A stretch of 26,773 bases of DNA from Anammoximicrobium sp964409865 (GCA_964409865.1 CAYPGE010000071.1:1-26773); one strand, 5' to 3'. Numbered from the stretch's first letter, positions 1 to 8,109 are shown. Notes: a model not told the origin generated them from the letters alone. Program-made: numbers and translations.

Positions 1-48
1 CCCTGTCCTTCACCGCTTCTCCCACGGGGCCAGCGGACTGCAGGTGTG

Positions 49-2817
49 TCAGGTGGCCGGCGACGTGTAGAACATCCGCCCATTGGAGACCACCGCCCCC
101 AGGCACTCGCGCGAGTCGATGGACGGCCCCGTCGTCACCAGGCGATTGCCGTCGGACAGATCGATCATGTCCATGTTGGCGCCCAGCACGAACGGGCCGG
201 CGCAGGTGAACCGCGTACAGGCGTAGCCGAAGTTGAACCGCGACAGGATCTTGCCGGTCTGCCGATCGAACACGTGCCCATCCCCGCCGGACGCATTGGA
301 GAAGATGTACTCCTTGCCGACCGTGATGACGTTCACGGCGGAGCGTACCGGTTCGCTGCGCCAGATCAGCGAGCCGTCGCGCGCGTCCAGGCAGAACACG
401 AATCGTTCCTTGCCGCTTTCGTCGGGGTGATTGTAACCGCCCAAGTACAAGCGGCCGTCGGCCCCGGAGATCGTACACCCGGCCGTGACGTGATGCTGGC
501 CTGTCAGCCACTGGATTTCGCCCGTCTTCGGGTCCAGGGCCGCCGTGATCCCGTTGGGTCCGTCCGCCAAGCCGCGGCGTTTCCGCTGACTGGCCGAATA
601 GCCGAAGAACGTCGAGTAGTAGAGCCGCCCGTCCATCAGGCACAGCCCGCAGTCGTTGCCCCCCGTCCCGTGTTCGGAGAGATCTTGCTGCCAGACCACT
701 TGCCCCGTGTCCAGGTCCCAGGCCCAGATCAACGGCCGGTTGTCCTTGGGGTAGTAGGGATTGTCGTGCGTATAGATAAAGGCCATCACCTCCTCGCCGC
801 CCGGCGCCGGTTCCGGGTCGCCGCGGAACATAAACGGTTTTTCCGTTCCCTGCGCCGCATAACGGCCCGACCCGGAGGCGTAGATGGCCAGGTTCTGCCA
901 GATCACCGGCGGCGCTTGCCGGCTCCAGCTGGGCGAACCGGTGAACGGCACTTCCCAGACCAGCGCCCCCGTCGCCGCATCCAGGCATCGCATCCGCGAG
1001 TCGCGCAGCCCCGCCTGCGGGACCAGCAAGCGTTCCGAAAACGGGGACTGGCTCCGATCAGGACGATCGGTGCCTGTCCCCGTCTTCGGCGTTCGATAGT
1101 AGATGGGCGACGTGAACGACAGATAAACGCCGGGCCAGTACCGCCGCCACAGCAGTCGTCCCGTCTCTTGCTCGACGGCAAAGATCTGCCCTTCGGACGT
1201 GTGCGTGTACATCCGCCCGCCGCCGCAGACGGGCAGATGTTTGAACGTGCCCTCGTATCGCCGCAGCCACTTGACCCGCAACGGCAGCTCCAACTTCTGA
1301 TCCGTGGCGTTCGTGTTCTGCAGGTTGCCGTAATTCGTGTACCAATCGTACTTCGGATCGGCGTACTTGCCGGTCAGCGGACTGCGGATGCTTTCCAGTC
1401 TCAGGTCTTTGTCGGGCAAAGCCGCCTTTCCGTCCGGACCGAGGGCGTACAGGTAGCCGTCCTCGCAGCCGAAGTAGATCCGCCCGTCGCACACCGCAGC
1501 CGGCGCCGAGATCGCTTTGCCAAACGCCGTGGCGAACGACCACGCCGGCCCCTCGCCCGACAGCGGCACCACGTACAGCCGTCCGTCCAGACCGCCGACC
1601 ACGGCCTGATCGCGGAGCAACACCGGCGGAGCGATCGAGGGATAGGCGCCCAAGGGTTGCGCGCGATCGCTGTCGGCGGCGTGCTTGCAGAGGCCAAAAC
1701 CTTCTTGGGGCCGGCAGCGGTTCACATCGCGGCCGCGAACGCCGACGGAGCAGAAGCTGAGCAGGCCCGGCAGGTTAATGGCCGTCTGCGTGTCCGGCAC
1801 GACGTTGGTTTCCACCTTGTCATTGTCGCCCAGTCGCAGGATTTCCACGCGTCCGGCGTTGTCGCGGCGATGCCACTGGACGTACGCTTCGCCGTCCGGC
1901 CCCAAGCTCAGTCCGAAGGCGGCCGGGTACTCGCTGCCGTTCATATTGGGAATCAATCCGACCGCGCGCAACCGAGGCCGGTCGCCCGCGTCGTCCAGGA
2001 ACACCACTCGGCCGCCCGCGGGGAGCACGAGCGTCTTGCCGTGGGCCGCCAGATCGCGGGAGCAGCAGAAATGGTCCTTCCAGGTCACCCGTCCTTGCTT
2101 GAATTTCAGCCAGTCTTCGCCCTTCCAGCGATCGCCCGCAAAACCGATCACCTCCTTGACGAAATCCCACGTCCAGGCCGGCGTCCCGTCCGCCTCGACC
2201 GCATACACCTCTGCGCCGACCGTGGCGAAATAGGCGCGCCCATTGGCCACCGTGGGCGCGGTAAAGATCGGCCCGTCGCAGCGGATCTCCCGGACCACGC
2301 GGCCGTCGCTGCGGTCCAGCACATAGTACGACCCGTCCGTCGTGCCGAAGTGCAGATAGGGGCCCACGACGGCCGGCGACGAAAGGTTGTTGCACGAAAA
2401 CGGGGACTGGCTCCGATCAGGACGATCGGTGCCTGTCCCCGTTTTTGTGCCCGCCCCGCCTGACGCCGGCCGCGACCAGACGGTCTGCAGCGTCGCCGCA
2501 TCCAGGCACCACGCCGTCCCGCCGCCGTCGACGGCGTAGACCCGCCCGTCCGCCACCGCCGGCGCCGTGAAAACGGCATCGCCCAGCGGCGCTGCGGCGA
2601 CCAGTCCCAGCGGCGTGCTGACGCTCCGTTGCGGCGCATCTCCCGACCGCCGCGCGTCGAATTGGAACTGCGGCCACAGCTCCGCCGCCCACGCGCCGCA
2701 CGGCACGCTCAGCAGCAGCGTCAACACCATCCGGCAGCGTCTCCACCCGGCGGCGGCACGAGGCCGATCGGTTCCAACACTCAACACCGCAACGCTGGGG
2801 AAACGCATCTCGTTCAT
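49..2817 (-). CDS. Exported PQQ-type beta-propeller (BamB/quinoprotein-like) protein, 922 aa
   Basis: This is a large secreted or periplasmic beta-propeller built from PQQ-like blades, seen as repeated pieces such as DGRVYAVDGGGTAWCLDAAT, DGRIYFGCEDGYLYALGPDG and DGRLYYSTFFGY. The start at 2817 is chosen because AAGGAG lies 7 nt upstream; the frame stays open to 2991, but that stretch is part of a foldback repeat. The N-terminus has a long n-region, then MVLTLLLSVPCGAWAA with a likely cleavage after AWA near residue 45. Two 17-residue stretches (residues 125-141 and 578-594) are nearly identical and are encoded by copies of a 51-bp palindrome; removing them leaves continuous blade sequence. 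Family members are quinoprotein dehydrogenases or scaffold-type propellers. No catalytic residues can be assigned from sequence alone, so the substrate is unknown. The gene stands alone, with the 248-bp repeat upstream. Confidence 0.9.
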   Translation of the reverse strand: MNEMRFPSVAVLSVGTDRPRAAAGWRRCRMVLTLLLSVPCGAWAAELWPQFQFDARRSGDAPQRSVSTPLGLVAAAPLGDAVFTAPAVADGRVYAVDGGGTAWCLDAATLQTVWSRPASGGAGTKTGTGTDRPDRSQSPFSCNNLSSPAVVGPYLHFGTTDGSYYVLDRSDGRVVREIRCDGPIFTAPTVANGRAYFATVGAEVYAVEADGTPAWTWDFVKEVIGFAGDRWKGEDWLKFKQGRVTWKDHFCCSRDLAAHGKTLVLPAGGRVVFLDDAGDRPRLRAVGLIPNMNGSEYPAAFGLSLGPDGEAYVQWHRRDNAGRVEILRLGDNDKVETNVVPDTQTAINLPGLLSFCSVGVRGRDVNRCRPQEGFGLCKHAADSDRAQPLGAYPSIAPPVLLRDQAVVGGLDGRLYVVPLSGEGPAWSFATAFGKAISAPAAVCDGRIYFGCEDGYLYALGPDGKAALPDKDLRLESIRSPLTGKYADPKYDWYTNYGNLQNTNATDQKLELPLRVKWLRRYEGTFKHLPVCGGGRMYTHTSEGQIFAVEQETGRLLWRRYWPGVYLSFTSPIYYRTPKTGTGTDRPDRSQSPFSERLLVPQAGLRDSRMRCLDAATGALVWEVPFTGSPSWSRQAPPVIWQNLAIYASGSGRYAAQGTEKPFMFRGDPEPAPGGEEVMAFIYTHDNPYYPKDNRPLIWAWDLDTGQVVWQQDLSEHGTGGNDCGLCLMDGRLYYSTFFGYSASQRKRRGLADGPNGITAALDPKTGEIQWLTGQHHVTAGCTISGADGRLYLGGYNHPDESGKERFVFCLDARDGSLIWRSEPVRSAVNVITVGKEYIFSNASGGDGHVFDRQTGKILSRFNFGYACTRFTCAGPFVLGANMDMIDLSDGNRLVTTGPSIDSRECLGAVVSNGRMFYTSPAT
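1037..1087. repeat. 51-bp palindromic element inside a coding sequence, copy 1
   Basis: This is an imperfect hairpin with 22-nt arms (AAAACGGGGAC... / ...GTCCCCGTNTT), two mismatches, one further unpaired position near the end in this copy, and the 5-nt loop AGGAC. It is identical to the copy at 2396-2446 except for two bases at one end. Its length is exactly 17 codons and it inserts KTGTGTDRPDRSQSPFS in frame into the host beta-propeller. Five of its six reading frames lack stop codons, so it can sit in genes without truncating them. Confidence 0.9.
2396..2446. repeat. 51-bp palindromic element inside a coding sequence, copy 2
   Basis: This is the second copy of the 51-bp hairpin, in the same orientation and the same reading frame as the copy at 1037-1087, encoding the same 17 residues at positions 125-141 of the host protein. 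It sits between a blade strand ending in WSRPASGGAGT and the next strand NNLSSPAVVG, so the added peptide should form a surface loop. Confidence 0.9.
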
Positions 2818-2938
2818 GGCAGGCTCCTTGTCGCAGGGTACTTCCACACTTCCCCACAGCTTATCGCCGCGCAGAACGATTTCCAACAGCCCCAGCGCTC
2901 GTAGTGCCGCATTCATGCGGTCGAAACCGGCGGCATTA

Positions 2939-3186
2939 GCAACGGTGGCCGAAACGACTTCCCGATTCTTGAGCCGTATCGGCACAGCCACAGAAAGAGC
3001 CGGGGAACGCTGGCAGAAAAATGGAGTGACAGAAAAATGGCATGCCCGGAGAGGCAGGGGAACAGGCTTTGGATTCTCTCCGCAAACGCAACTTCTCCGC
3101 TATTCCATCTTTCTGTTACCCCATCTTTCTGTCAGTTCCTCCGACCTTTCTGCGCGAAATCGGGAAGTTATTCTGGAGCGCGTTGC
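2939..3186. repeat. 248-bp imperfect inverted-repeat element, TGACAGAAAAATG family
   Basis: The outer arms are 2939-2967 and 3158-3186 (GCAACG...ACTTCCCGATT and its complement). The inner arms are tandem pairs of the motif (T)GACAGAAAAATGG at 3011-3040, mirrored by CCATCTTTCTG motifs at 3105-3134. The whole unit can fold back on itself. The same architecture recurs at 18641-18935, and half copies occur at 5336-5349, 8012-8109 and 10419-10448. It encodes nothing recognisable and lies directly upstream of the beta-propeller start. Confidence 0.8.
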
Positions 3187-3243
3187 CAGCAAGAAGCGGA
3201 ACGATCCGCCGGCCAAGCGGGTGGCATTAGCCGCAAGCGAAAC

Positions 3244-3286
3244 GCTCACCGGTCACCGATGACCGCCCACCGCTCACCGATCACCG
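3244..3286. repeat. Degenerate short tandem repeat (CTCACCG/GTCACCGAT units)
   Basis: Six to seven imperfect copies of a TCACCG-type unit (CTCACCG, GTCACCG, ATGACCG, CCCACCG, CTCACCG, ATCACCG) run head to tail. This is low-complexity intergenic sequence next to the 248-bp repeat, and no gene function is visible. Confidence 0.6.
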
Positions 3287-3307
3287 TAGCTCCATGCCTG
3301 GATAGTA

Positions 3308-3544
3308 GTGCGAGTGATTCGTAAACGTCGCACCACGGCCGGTCGGCGATACCTGCGCGGGCCTCACCAAGCCGCCCGCGCGGTTGATGTCGGAACGGAT
3401 CAAGCCCGCCTGCCCCTGCAGGTTCCTCAATCCGGCCTGCTACTGGTGTACGTCATCCTCTGCGGCATGTCGGTGGAGGAACTGCGGCCGTACCTGCGCC
3501 AGGTGCGAGAGTTTTTCTGGGCCAGCGGCGGCTTGTCTTCGTGA
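3308..3544 (+). other. Open frame of uncertain reality, 78 aa, in a gene-poor stretch
   Basis: The C-terminal half, from LLLVYVILCGMSVEELRPYL to the stop, looks more protein-like than the arginine-rich first half, so this could be the remnant of an older gene. I see no ribosome binding site, no recognised domain and no conserved partner. It sits between a foldback repeat and a DUF1559 relic on the other strand, a region that looks decayed. It may equally be chance open frame in high-GC DNA. Confidence 0.2.
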
Positions 3545-3560
3545 GGAGACCCACCGGACT

Positions 3561-3803
3561 TCAGTCGAAGTTCGTGCCGGGGTGGCAATTCGTGGCCGTG
3601 GGGTTCTGCCACCACGGGTACGTCTTCGTGGGCGATACATTCGCGGGGTCGTTGGCTCGTTCTCCCCGCGAGGTCATCAGCACCGCGTAGATCCCGCAAC
3701 TGACGTTATCACGCATGAAACGCACTGAGCCGTCGCAAAGGGCGACAAGGAAGCCACCTGGGTGGGAACTTTCCGGACGACACCGCCCGTTTCTCGTTTG
3801 GGG
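3561..3803 (-). pseudogene. C-terminal relic of a DUF1559 (prepilin-like) protein
   Basis: Translated on the minus strand, this stretch reads RPESSHPGGFLVALCDGSVRF and then MRDNVSCGIYAVLMTSRGE, ending at a TGA at 3561-3563. HPGG...CDGSVRF is the C-terminal signature of DUF1559 proteins; the intact one at 25400-26356 has RHPGGVQVVMCDGATRFVSD at the same place. An in-frame TAG at 3804-3806 and the absence of an ATG, of the prepilin N-terminus or of a DUF1559 core upstream show that only about 80 codons of the 3' end survive. The remainder has been deleted or overwritten by repeats. A compound inverted repeat lies upstream of this relic (4119-4216), as one does upstream of the intact gene. Confidence 0.7.
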
Positions 3804-3867
3804 CTAGCACCAAACGGTAATCACGCCTTTTTGGGGCGGTTCAAGAAATCGGGCTTTCTCGAGGGCC

Positions 3868-3965
3868 GGGGTCAGGTGGTTCAAAGTTCAAAAGTGGCGG
3901 GTAAACGGGCAAACCAATGGCAACTCGGTTCCCCGCCACTTTTGAACTTGGAACCACCTGACCCC
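3868..3965. repeat. Long stem-loop repeat, GGGNTCAG family, copy 1
   Basis: The left arm (3868-3901) and right arm (3932-3965) are 34-nt reverse complements with one mismatch, separated by a 30-nt loop containing ATGGCAAC. The arms begin GGGGTCAGGTGGTTC and end GTTCAAAAGTGGCGGG. The element is related to the one at 13649-13745: same arm length within one base, same loop length within one base, and shared TTCAAAA and TGGCGG blocks. Confidence 0.9.
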
Positions 3966-4015
3966 AAGAGCGCATCGCCTGCCGCCCTTGGACCGGGCCT
4001 TTTCGAGCCGGGCCT

Positions 4016-4115
4016 TTCGAGTAGACTTGGACACGACGCTCAGCAGCAATTGTAACCATCACACTCCGTGTGATGATCAGCCAGAAGCACGGGACCGTTA
4101 TTTCTCGAACGACGC
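4016..4115. repeat. Degenerate copy of the 98-bp compound inverted repeat
   Basis: The centre (hairpin CATCACAC-TCC-GTGTGATG at 4057-4075) and the right arm (4093-4115, GACCGTTATTTCTCGAAC...) match the family well. The left arm is recognisable only as TTCGAG followed by diverged bases. It lies head to tail against the intact copy at 4119-4216. Confidence 0.7.
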
Positions 4116-4118
4116 TTT

Positions 4119-4216
4119 GGATCGGCGAATCAATAACTGTCCCGTTCTTGTTTGCGATCATCACGCGGAGCGTGATGGCTACTTTGAAATCGCGACAGTT
4201 ATTGATTCGCCGATCC
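4119..4216. repeat. 98-bp compound inverted repeat, intact copy 1
   Basis: Perfect 23-bp arms (4119-4141 and 4194-4216, starting GGATCGGCGAATC) flank a 52-nt spacer. A second, central hairpin, CATCACGC-GGA-GCGTGATG (4159-4177), lies inside the spacer. The copy at 26428-26525 has the same 23-52-23 layout in the opposite orientation of the centre. The element ends 36 nt before the epimerase start codon, so it would be in the leader of that gene if transcription begins upstream. Confidence 0.9.
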
Positions 4217-4252
4217 TCACGTCCTCGCCCAAGCAACAGCCAGGGTGTCCCC

Positions 4253-5290
4253 ATGCAACTCCACCTGTACGAATTCGATCTGCCGATGCGGCACGTGTTC
4301 ACCATTTCCCGCGGATCGGTCGTGGTCCAGAAGACGCTGATCGTGGACCTGGAAGAGAACGGCCTGCACGGTTACGGCGAAGCGACGGCCAATCCGTACT
4401 ACGGGGCCACGATCGAAAACATGGCGGCGGCGCTGGCCGGCGTGCGGGCGGACATCGAGCGCTGGTCGCCGGGCGACCCGGCCCAATTCTGGGACGCGCT
4501 CCACCCGGCGCTGCGCGAGCACCCGTTCGCCCATTGCGCCCTGGACCAGGCCGCCCACGACCTGTGGGGCAAAAAGGCCGCCGCGCCGGTGTATCGCCTG
4601 TGGGGCCTGAACCTCGACCACCTGCCCCCCAGCAACTATACGATCGGCATCGACTCGATCGAGAAGATGGTCGCCAAACTGCAGGAGTTTCCCGGCTGGC
4701 CGGTGTACAAGATCAAACTCGGCACGGAGCACGACTTGGAGATCGTCCGGCAATTGCGCCGGCACACGGACGCCGTGTTTCGCGTCGATGCTAATTGCGG
4801 CTGGACGGCGGACGAGACGATCCGGAACGCGGCCGTCTTGCGGGAACTGAACGTCGAGTTCATCGAGCAACCGCTGCCGGCGGAGGCCCTCGACCAGATG
4901 CCGCGAGTGCGGGCCGAGAGCCTGCTGCCGATCATCGCCGACGAAAGCTGCGGGGTGCCGGAGGACGTCGCACGCTGCCACGGCTGCTTTCACGGCGTGA
5001 ATATCAAGCTGGTCAAATGCGGCGGCCTGACGCCGGCGCGGCGGATGATCGCCCAGGCCCGCCAGTTGGGCCTGAAGGTGATGGTCGGCTGTATGACCGA
5101 GTCCACGGTGGGGATCTCCGCCATCGCCCAGCTGTTGCCTCAGCTGGATTACGTGGACATGGACGGAGCCGTGCTGTTGGCGCAAGACATCGCCACTGGG
5201 GCGACGGTCCAGCGCGGCGTCTGCCAGTACCCGCCACAGGACGGCAACGGCGTCCAGTTGACCGCCAAACCGCTGCGGACTCTGGCGTAA
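4253..5290 (+). CDS. Dipeptide epimerase (L-Ala-D/L-Glu epimerase-type, enolase superfamily), 345 aa
   Basis: This enolase-superfamily enzyme is probably cytoplasmic and epimerises the second residue of dipeptides, classically L-Ala-D-Glu from peptidoglycan turnover. The N-terminal capping domain covers about residues 1-120 and the TIM barrel about 130-330. Visible catalytic features are the KIK pair (K153, K155), the metal ligands D179 (RVDANCGW), E205 (IEQPLP) and D230 (ADESC), and K252/K255 (IKLVKCGG). The DMD motif at 302-304 matches the Asp-x-Asp that binds the dipeptide ammonium group in known dipeptide epimerases and argues against muconate cycloisomerase or succinylbenzoate synthase. 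The start at 4253 fits the family N-terminus; an upstream ATG exists in frame but would translate a repeat. The ribosome binding site is weak. Exact dipeptide specificity is not readable here. Confidence 0.9.
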   Translation: MQLHLYEFDLPMRHVFTISRGSVVVQKTLIVDLEENGLHGYGEATANPYYGATIENMAAALAGVRADIERWSPGDPAQFWDALHPALREHPFAHCALDQAAHDLWGKKAAAPVYRLWGLNLDHLPPSNYTIGIDSIEKMVAKLQEFPGWPVYKIKLGTEHDLEIVRQLRRHTDAVFRVDANCGWTADETIRNAAVLRELNVEFIEQPLPAEALDQMPRVRAESLLPIIADESCGVPEDVARCHGCFHGVNIKLVKCGGLTPARRMIAQARQLGLKVMVGCMTESTVGISAIAQLLPQLDYVDMDGAVLLAQDIATGATVQRGVCQYPPQDGNGVQLTAKPLRTLA

Positions 5291-5335
5291 GCGGTTGCCG
5301 TCGGGTAGTATTCCTGTTGTCCGCGCTCCGTTCCG

Positions 5336-5349
5336 CCATTTTTCTGTCA
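5336..5349. repeat. Half copy of the TGACAGAAAAATG repeat
   Basis: A single CCATTTTTCTGTCA motif, the right-half orientation of the 248-bp family, lies between the epimerase stop and the next gene. No matching left half is present nearby. Confidence 0.6.
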
Positions 5350-5380
5350 ACTTGTTCGCGAATCACGAGGTCTGTGCTAG

Positions 5381-6643
5381 ATGCCCCTATTTCTGCGTTG
5401 TTTGATCTGCGTCGCCGGCCTGCAATGCCTGGCGTCGATGAGTGCCCCGGCTCAGGAGTGGACGCGTTTTCGCGGTCCGAACGGAATGGGCCTGAGCGAC
5501 GCCACGAACCTGCCCGCCACGTGGACCGAAGCGGACTACAACTGGCGGGTCGCGTTGCCCGGCCAGGGGCACTCGTCGCCCGTGCTGTGGGGCGACAAGA
5601 TCTTTCTGATGAGCGCCGAGCCCGAGACGGCAACGCGTTACCTGCTGTGTCTGTCCGCCGCCGACGGGCGGGAACTTTGGCGGCGGGAATATCCCTCCCA
5701 GACGCATCGCATCCATGCACGCAACACGTACGGCAGCAGCACTCCGGCCGTCGATGCCGAGCGCGTTTACGTGGCCTGGTCCACGCCCGCGCGATTGACC
5801 TTGCTGGCCTTGGATCACAACGGCCAAGACGTGTGGGACCGCGATCTGGGGCCGGTGGTCAGCGAACACGGCTTCGGCACGTCGCCGATGCTGTACCAGG
5901 ACCTGGTCATCCTGTCGAACAGCCAGCAGGCGGAAGAGTTGGAGCCGGGTCAGCAGCCGGGCAACAGTGCGATGCTGGCCTTCGAGGCCCGCACGGGCCA
6001 ACTGCGCTGGAGCCAGCCGCGCGTGTCCAGTCGCGTCTGCTTCTCGACGCCCTGCATCTACCAGCCAGCCGGCAAGCCGCCGGAACTGGTCTGTACCAGC
6101 ACCAGCGACGGCGTGTTCAGCCTGGAGCCGCTGACCGGCCGGGAGAACTGGAAGTCGCCCGGCACGCTCACCATGCGCGTGGTCAACTCGCCGCTGATTG
6201 CCGGCGGCTTGATCATCGGCAGCGTCGGCTCCGGGGGCGGCGGGAACTACATCGCCGCCGTGCGTCCGGGCGCGTCGCCGCAGACCGCGTACATCGTCAA
6301 GAGGAACGCTTCCTACGTGCCCACGCTGGTGGCCAAAGACGGGCTGCTGTTCATGTTCAACGACAAAGGCGTGGTCTCCTGTCTGGAACTGCAAACCGGC
6401 GAATTCATCTGGCAAGAGCGCGTCAGCCGCGGCTTCTCCGGTTCGCCGGTGATCGGCGACGGCAAGGTGTACATCATCGACGACGAGGGGGTTGTCCACG
6501 TTTTGGCCGCTGCCGATCAGTACCAGTTGTTGGGCAGCCATCCGTTGGGCGAACCCAGCCGCAGCACTCCGGCGATCGCCGGCGGACGGCTGTACTTCCG
6601 CACGCTGTCGCACCTGGTTTCCGTGGGGGGCAAGAAACCGTGA
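5381..6643 (+). CDS. Exported PQQ-binding-like beta-propeller protein, 420 aa
   Basis: The signal peptide MPLFLRCLICVAGLQCLASMSAPAQ is followed at once by EWTRFRGPNGMGLSD, the W-x-x-F-R-G-P-N-G opening common in planctomycete PQQ-like propellers. Blade repeats follow (LLCLSAADGRELWRREY, LLALDHNGQDVWDRDL, VVSCLELQTGEFIWQER, KVYIIDDEGVVHVLAAADQY). Length is normal for a complete seven- or eight-blade propeller. Homologues are annotated as quinoproteins or BamB-like proteins, but a PQQ-dependent dehydrogenase active site cannot be confirmed here, so binding or scaffolding is equally possible. It has its own start 90 nt after the epimerase stop and is followed by a small membrane protein, so the three could be co-transcribed. 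Confidence 0.9.
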   Translation: MPLFLRCLICVAGLQCLASMSAPAQEWTRFRGPNGMGLSDATNLPATWTEADYNWRVALPGQGHSSPVLWGDKIFLMSAEPETATRYLLCLSAADGRELWRREYPSQTHRIHARNTYGSSTPAVDAERVYVAWSTPARLTLLALDHNGQDVWDRDLGPVVSEHGFGTSPMLYQDLVILSNSQQAEELEPGQQPGNSAMLAFEARTGQLRWSQPRVSSRVCFSTPCIYQPAGKPPELVCTSTSDGVFSLEPLTGRENWKSPGTLTMRVVNSPLIAGGLIIGSVGSGGGGNYIAAVRPGASPQTAYIVKRNASYVPTLVAKDGLLFMFNDKGVVSCLELQTGEFIWQERVSRGFSGSPVIGDGKVYIIDDEGVVHVLAAADQYQLLGSHPLGEPSRSTPAIAGGRLYFRTLSHLVSVGGKKP

Positions 6644-6722
6644 CGAGGCCGAGCGGCAACAGCCCAAGAAATGCGGATTGTGCGGACAAGCCGGGCTTCT
6701 GAAAACAGGCGAGGTATCGGTT

Positions 6723-6872
6723 ATGTGGAACATCATCATCGGCATTCTGTTGATCGTCGCGGGGCTCAGCGGCCGGTTTGCCCTGATCGGGACCGGCAGC
6801 AGCAAGGCGTTGGCCGCCGTCGGAGCGGGGATCCTGATTTGGGGCATCGTCCAAGTCGCCCGGCGCCGGTGA
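6723..6872 (+). CDS. Small two-helix membrane protein, 49 aa
   Basis: This short protein begins MWNIIIGILLIVAGLSG and has a second hydrophobic stretch, ALAAVGAGILIWGIVQV, ending in the basic tail ARRR. It looks like two transmembrane helices joined by a short polar turn (RFALIGTGSSK). The start is supported by GAGGT about 8 nt upstream of ATG. It begins 79 nt after the beta-propeller stop on the same strand. I do not recognise a family function. The basic end suggests that both termini face the cytoplasm. Confidence 0.7.
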   Translation: MWNIIIGILLIVAGLSGRFALIGTGSSKALAAVGAGILIWGIVQVARRR

Positions 6873-6913
6873 CGGGGTTCGAGGAGCGACGATTGGAGTT
6901 TGTTGCGGGGTTG

Positions 6914-7036
6914 GGATTTGAGATTTGAGATTTGGGATTTGAGGTTTCAAATTTGAGATCTGAGATTTGAGATTTCAAATTTGAGATCTGAAATTTGACA
7001 TTTCAAATCCGCTCTCCGCTCTCCGCTCTCCGCTCC
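6914..7036. repeat. Low-complexity tandem repeats: GATTTGA units followed by CTCTCCG units
   Basis: From 6914 to 7009 the sequence consists of variants of GATTTGA/GATTTCAAATTT in direct and inverted order, very AT-rich compared with its surroundings. From 7009 to 7036 it switches to four copies of CGCTCTC. It lies just upstream of the sugar isomerase gene and has no coding potential. Confidence 0.8.
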
Positions 7037-7103
7037 CGTCTGGCTGCGGGGCGTGCTAAGATACGGGCGATATCGCACTTCCATTTCTCGAAAGGAGCCT
7101 GCC

Positions 7104-8009
7104 ATGAGTCACCGCTTTGATCGACGCGAGTTTCTTCGCAGCACCGCCGCCCTGGCTGCCGGCGCATCGCTGGCCGCTGGTTCCCGCACCGCACTTGTTC
7201 TGGCGGCCGACGCCGCCTGCAAGACGCCCCATTGTGTCAAACTGGGCTGGCAGCTGTGCGCCTCGTTGTACACCTACCGGCGATTCCCGTTCTACGAGGC
7301 GCTGGCCATGATCGACGAGGCGGGACTGAAGCACATCGAGCCGGCCTTTTTCCTCGGCCTGGACAAGCAGCGGCCGAAGTTGAAGACGAACGAAGACCTG
7401 TCCGCGGAGGAACGGGCCGAACTGAAACAGAAACTGGCGGCGCGCGGCATCCAGATGACCAACTACTACGCCAACTTGGGCGCCGACGAGGCGGCTGCGC
7501 GGAAGACGTTTTCCTATGCCAAGGAGATGGGCGTCAACACTCTCGTGTCCGAGCCGCCCGCCGAGGCGTTTGGCATGATCGAGGCTTTGTGCAACGAATT
7601 CGAGATCAACCTGGCGGTTCACAACCATCCCAAGAAGGACAACTATGCGTACTGGCAGCCGGAGGGCGTCATGAAAGCGTGCGCGGGCCGCGGCAAGCGG
7701 ATCGGCGCGTGCTGCGACACCGGCCACTGGGTCCGCTCCGGCCTGAAGCCCGTCGAATGCCTGAAGAAGATGGAGGGCCGGATCATCAGCCTGCACTTGA
7801 AGGACGTAGGCGAGTGGGCCAAGCCGGAGGCCCGCGACGTGCCGCTGGGCCAGGGGCTGGCCGAGTTCGGCGCCGTGCTCAAGGAACTCCACCGCCAGGG
7901 CTTCCAGGGCGTGATGGGGATCGAGTACGAACACGATTCGCCGCAACTGCAGGAAGACGTGGCCGCCTGTATCGCGTTCGTGGAGAAGACGGCGGGCGAA
8001 TTGGCTTGA
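7104..8009 (+). CDS. Tat-exported sugar phosphate isomerase/epimerase-type TIM barrel, 301 aa
   Basis: The N-terminus MSHRFDRREFLRSTAALAAG is a twin-arginine signal, so the protein is exported folded, probably with its metal. The rest is an AP-endonuclease-2/xylose-isomerase-like TIM barrel. Visible candidate metal or catalytic residues are E150 (LVSEPP), H174 (VHNHP), D205 with H208 (CCDTGHW), H231 (SLHLKDV) and E274 (GIEYEHD). The family isomerises or epimerises sugars or inositols; export suggests a free sugar rather than a phosphate, but the substrate is unknown. The start is fixed by AAAGGAG 7 nt upstream; the same AAGGAGCCTGCCATG string is used by the beta-propeller at 2817. An in-frame ATG at 7053 is less likely because it would precede the Tat motif with an unrelated stretch. 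Confidence 0.9.
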   Translation: MSHRFDRREFLRSTAALAAGASLAAGSRTALVLAADAACKTPHCVKLGWQLCASLYTYRRFPFYEALAMIDEAGLKHIEPAFFLGLDKQRPKLKTNEDLSAEERAELKQKLAARGIQMTNYYANLGADEAAARKTFSYAKEMGVNTLVSEPPAEAFGMIEALCNEFEINLAVHNHPKKDNYAYWQPEGVMKACAGRGKRIGACCDTGHWVRSGLKPVECLKKMEGRIISLHLKDVGEWAKPEARDVPLGQGLAEFGAVLKELHRQGFQGVMGIEYEHDSPQLQEDVAACIAFVEKTAGELA

Positions 8010-8011
8010 TA

Positions 8012-8109
8012 GCAGCGATGGCCGAAACAACTTCCCGAATCTCACACCTATGGCATAACTGCAAAAGAAATGAGGATAGCTGACAGAAAGATGGAGTGAC
8101 AGAAAAATG
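8012..8109. repeat. Left half of the TGACAGAAAAATG foldback repeat
   Basis: It starts 3 nt after the isomerase stop with GCAGCGATGGCCGAAACAAC, continues to TTCCCGAAT, and ends with the tandem motif TGACAGAAAGATGG / TGACAGAAAAATG (8081-8109). Together these are the complete left arm of the family seen in full at 2939-3186 and 18641-18935. The mirrored right-half motifs occur only on the other side of the next gene (10419-10448). Confidence 0.75.

Noticed and set aside
46..2463. 805-codon open frame on the plus strand
   Set aside because: It is antisense to the beta-propeller gene, rich in Arg, Pro and His, with no domain or signal. It is a high-GC shadow of the real gene.
4795..6702. 635-codon open frame on the plus strand
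   Set aside because: It runs out of frame through the 3' half of the epimerase, an intergenic repeat half and the beta-propeller. Composition is Arg/Gly-rich and it has no recognisable domain.
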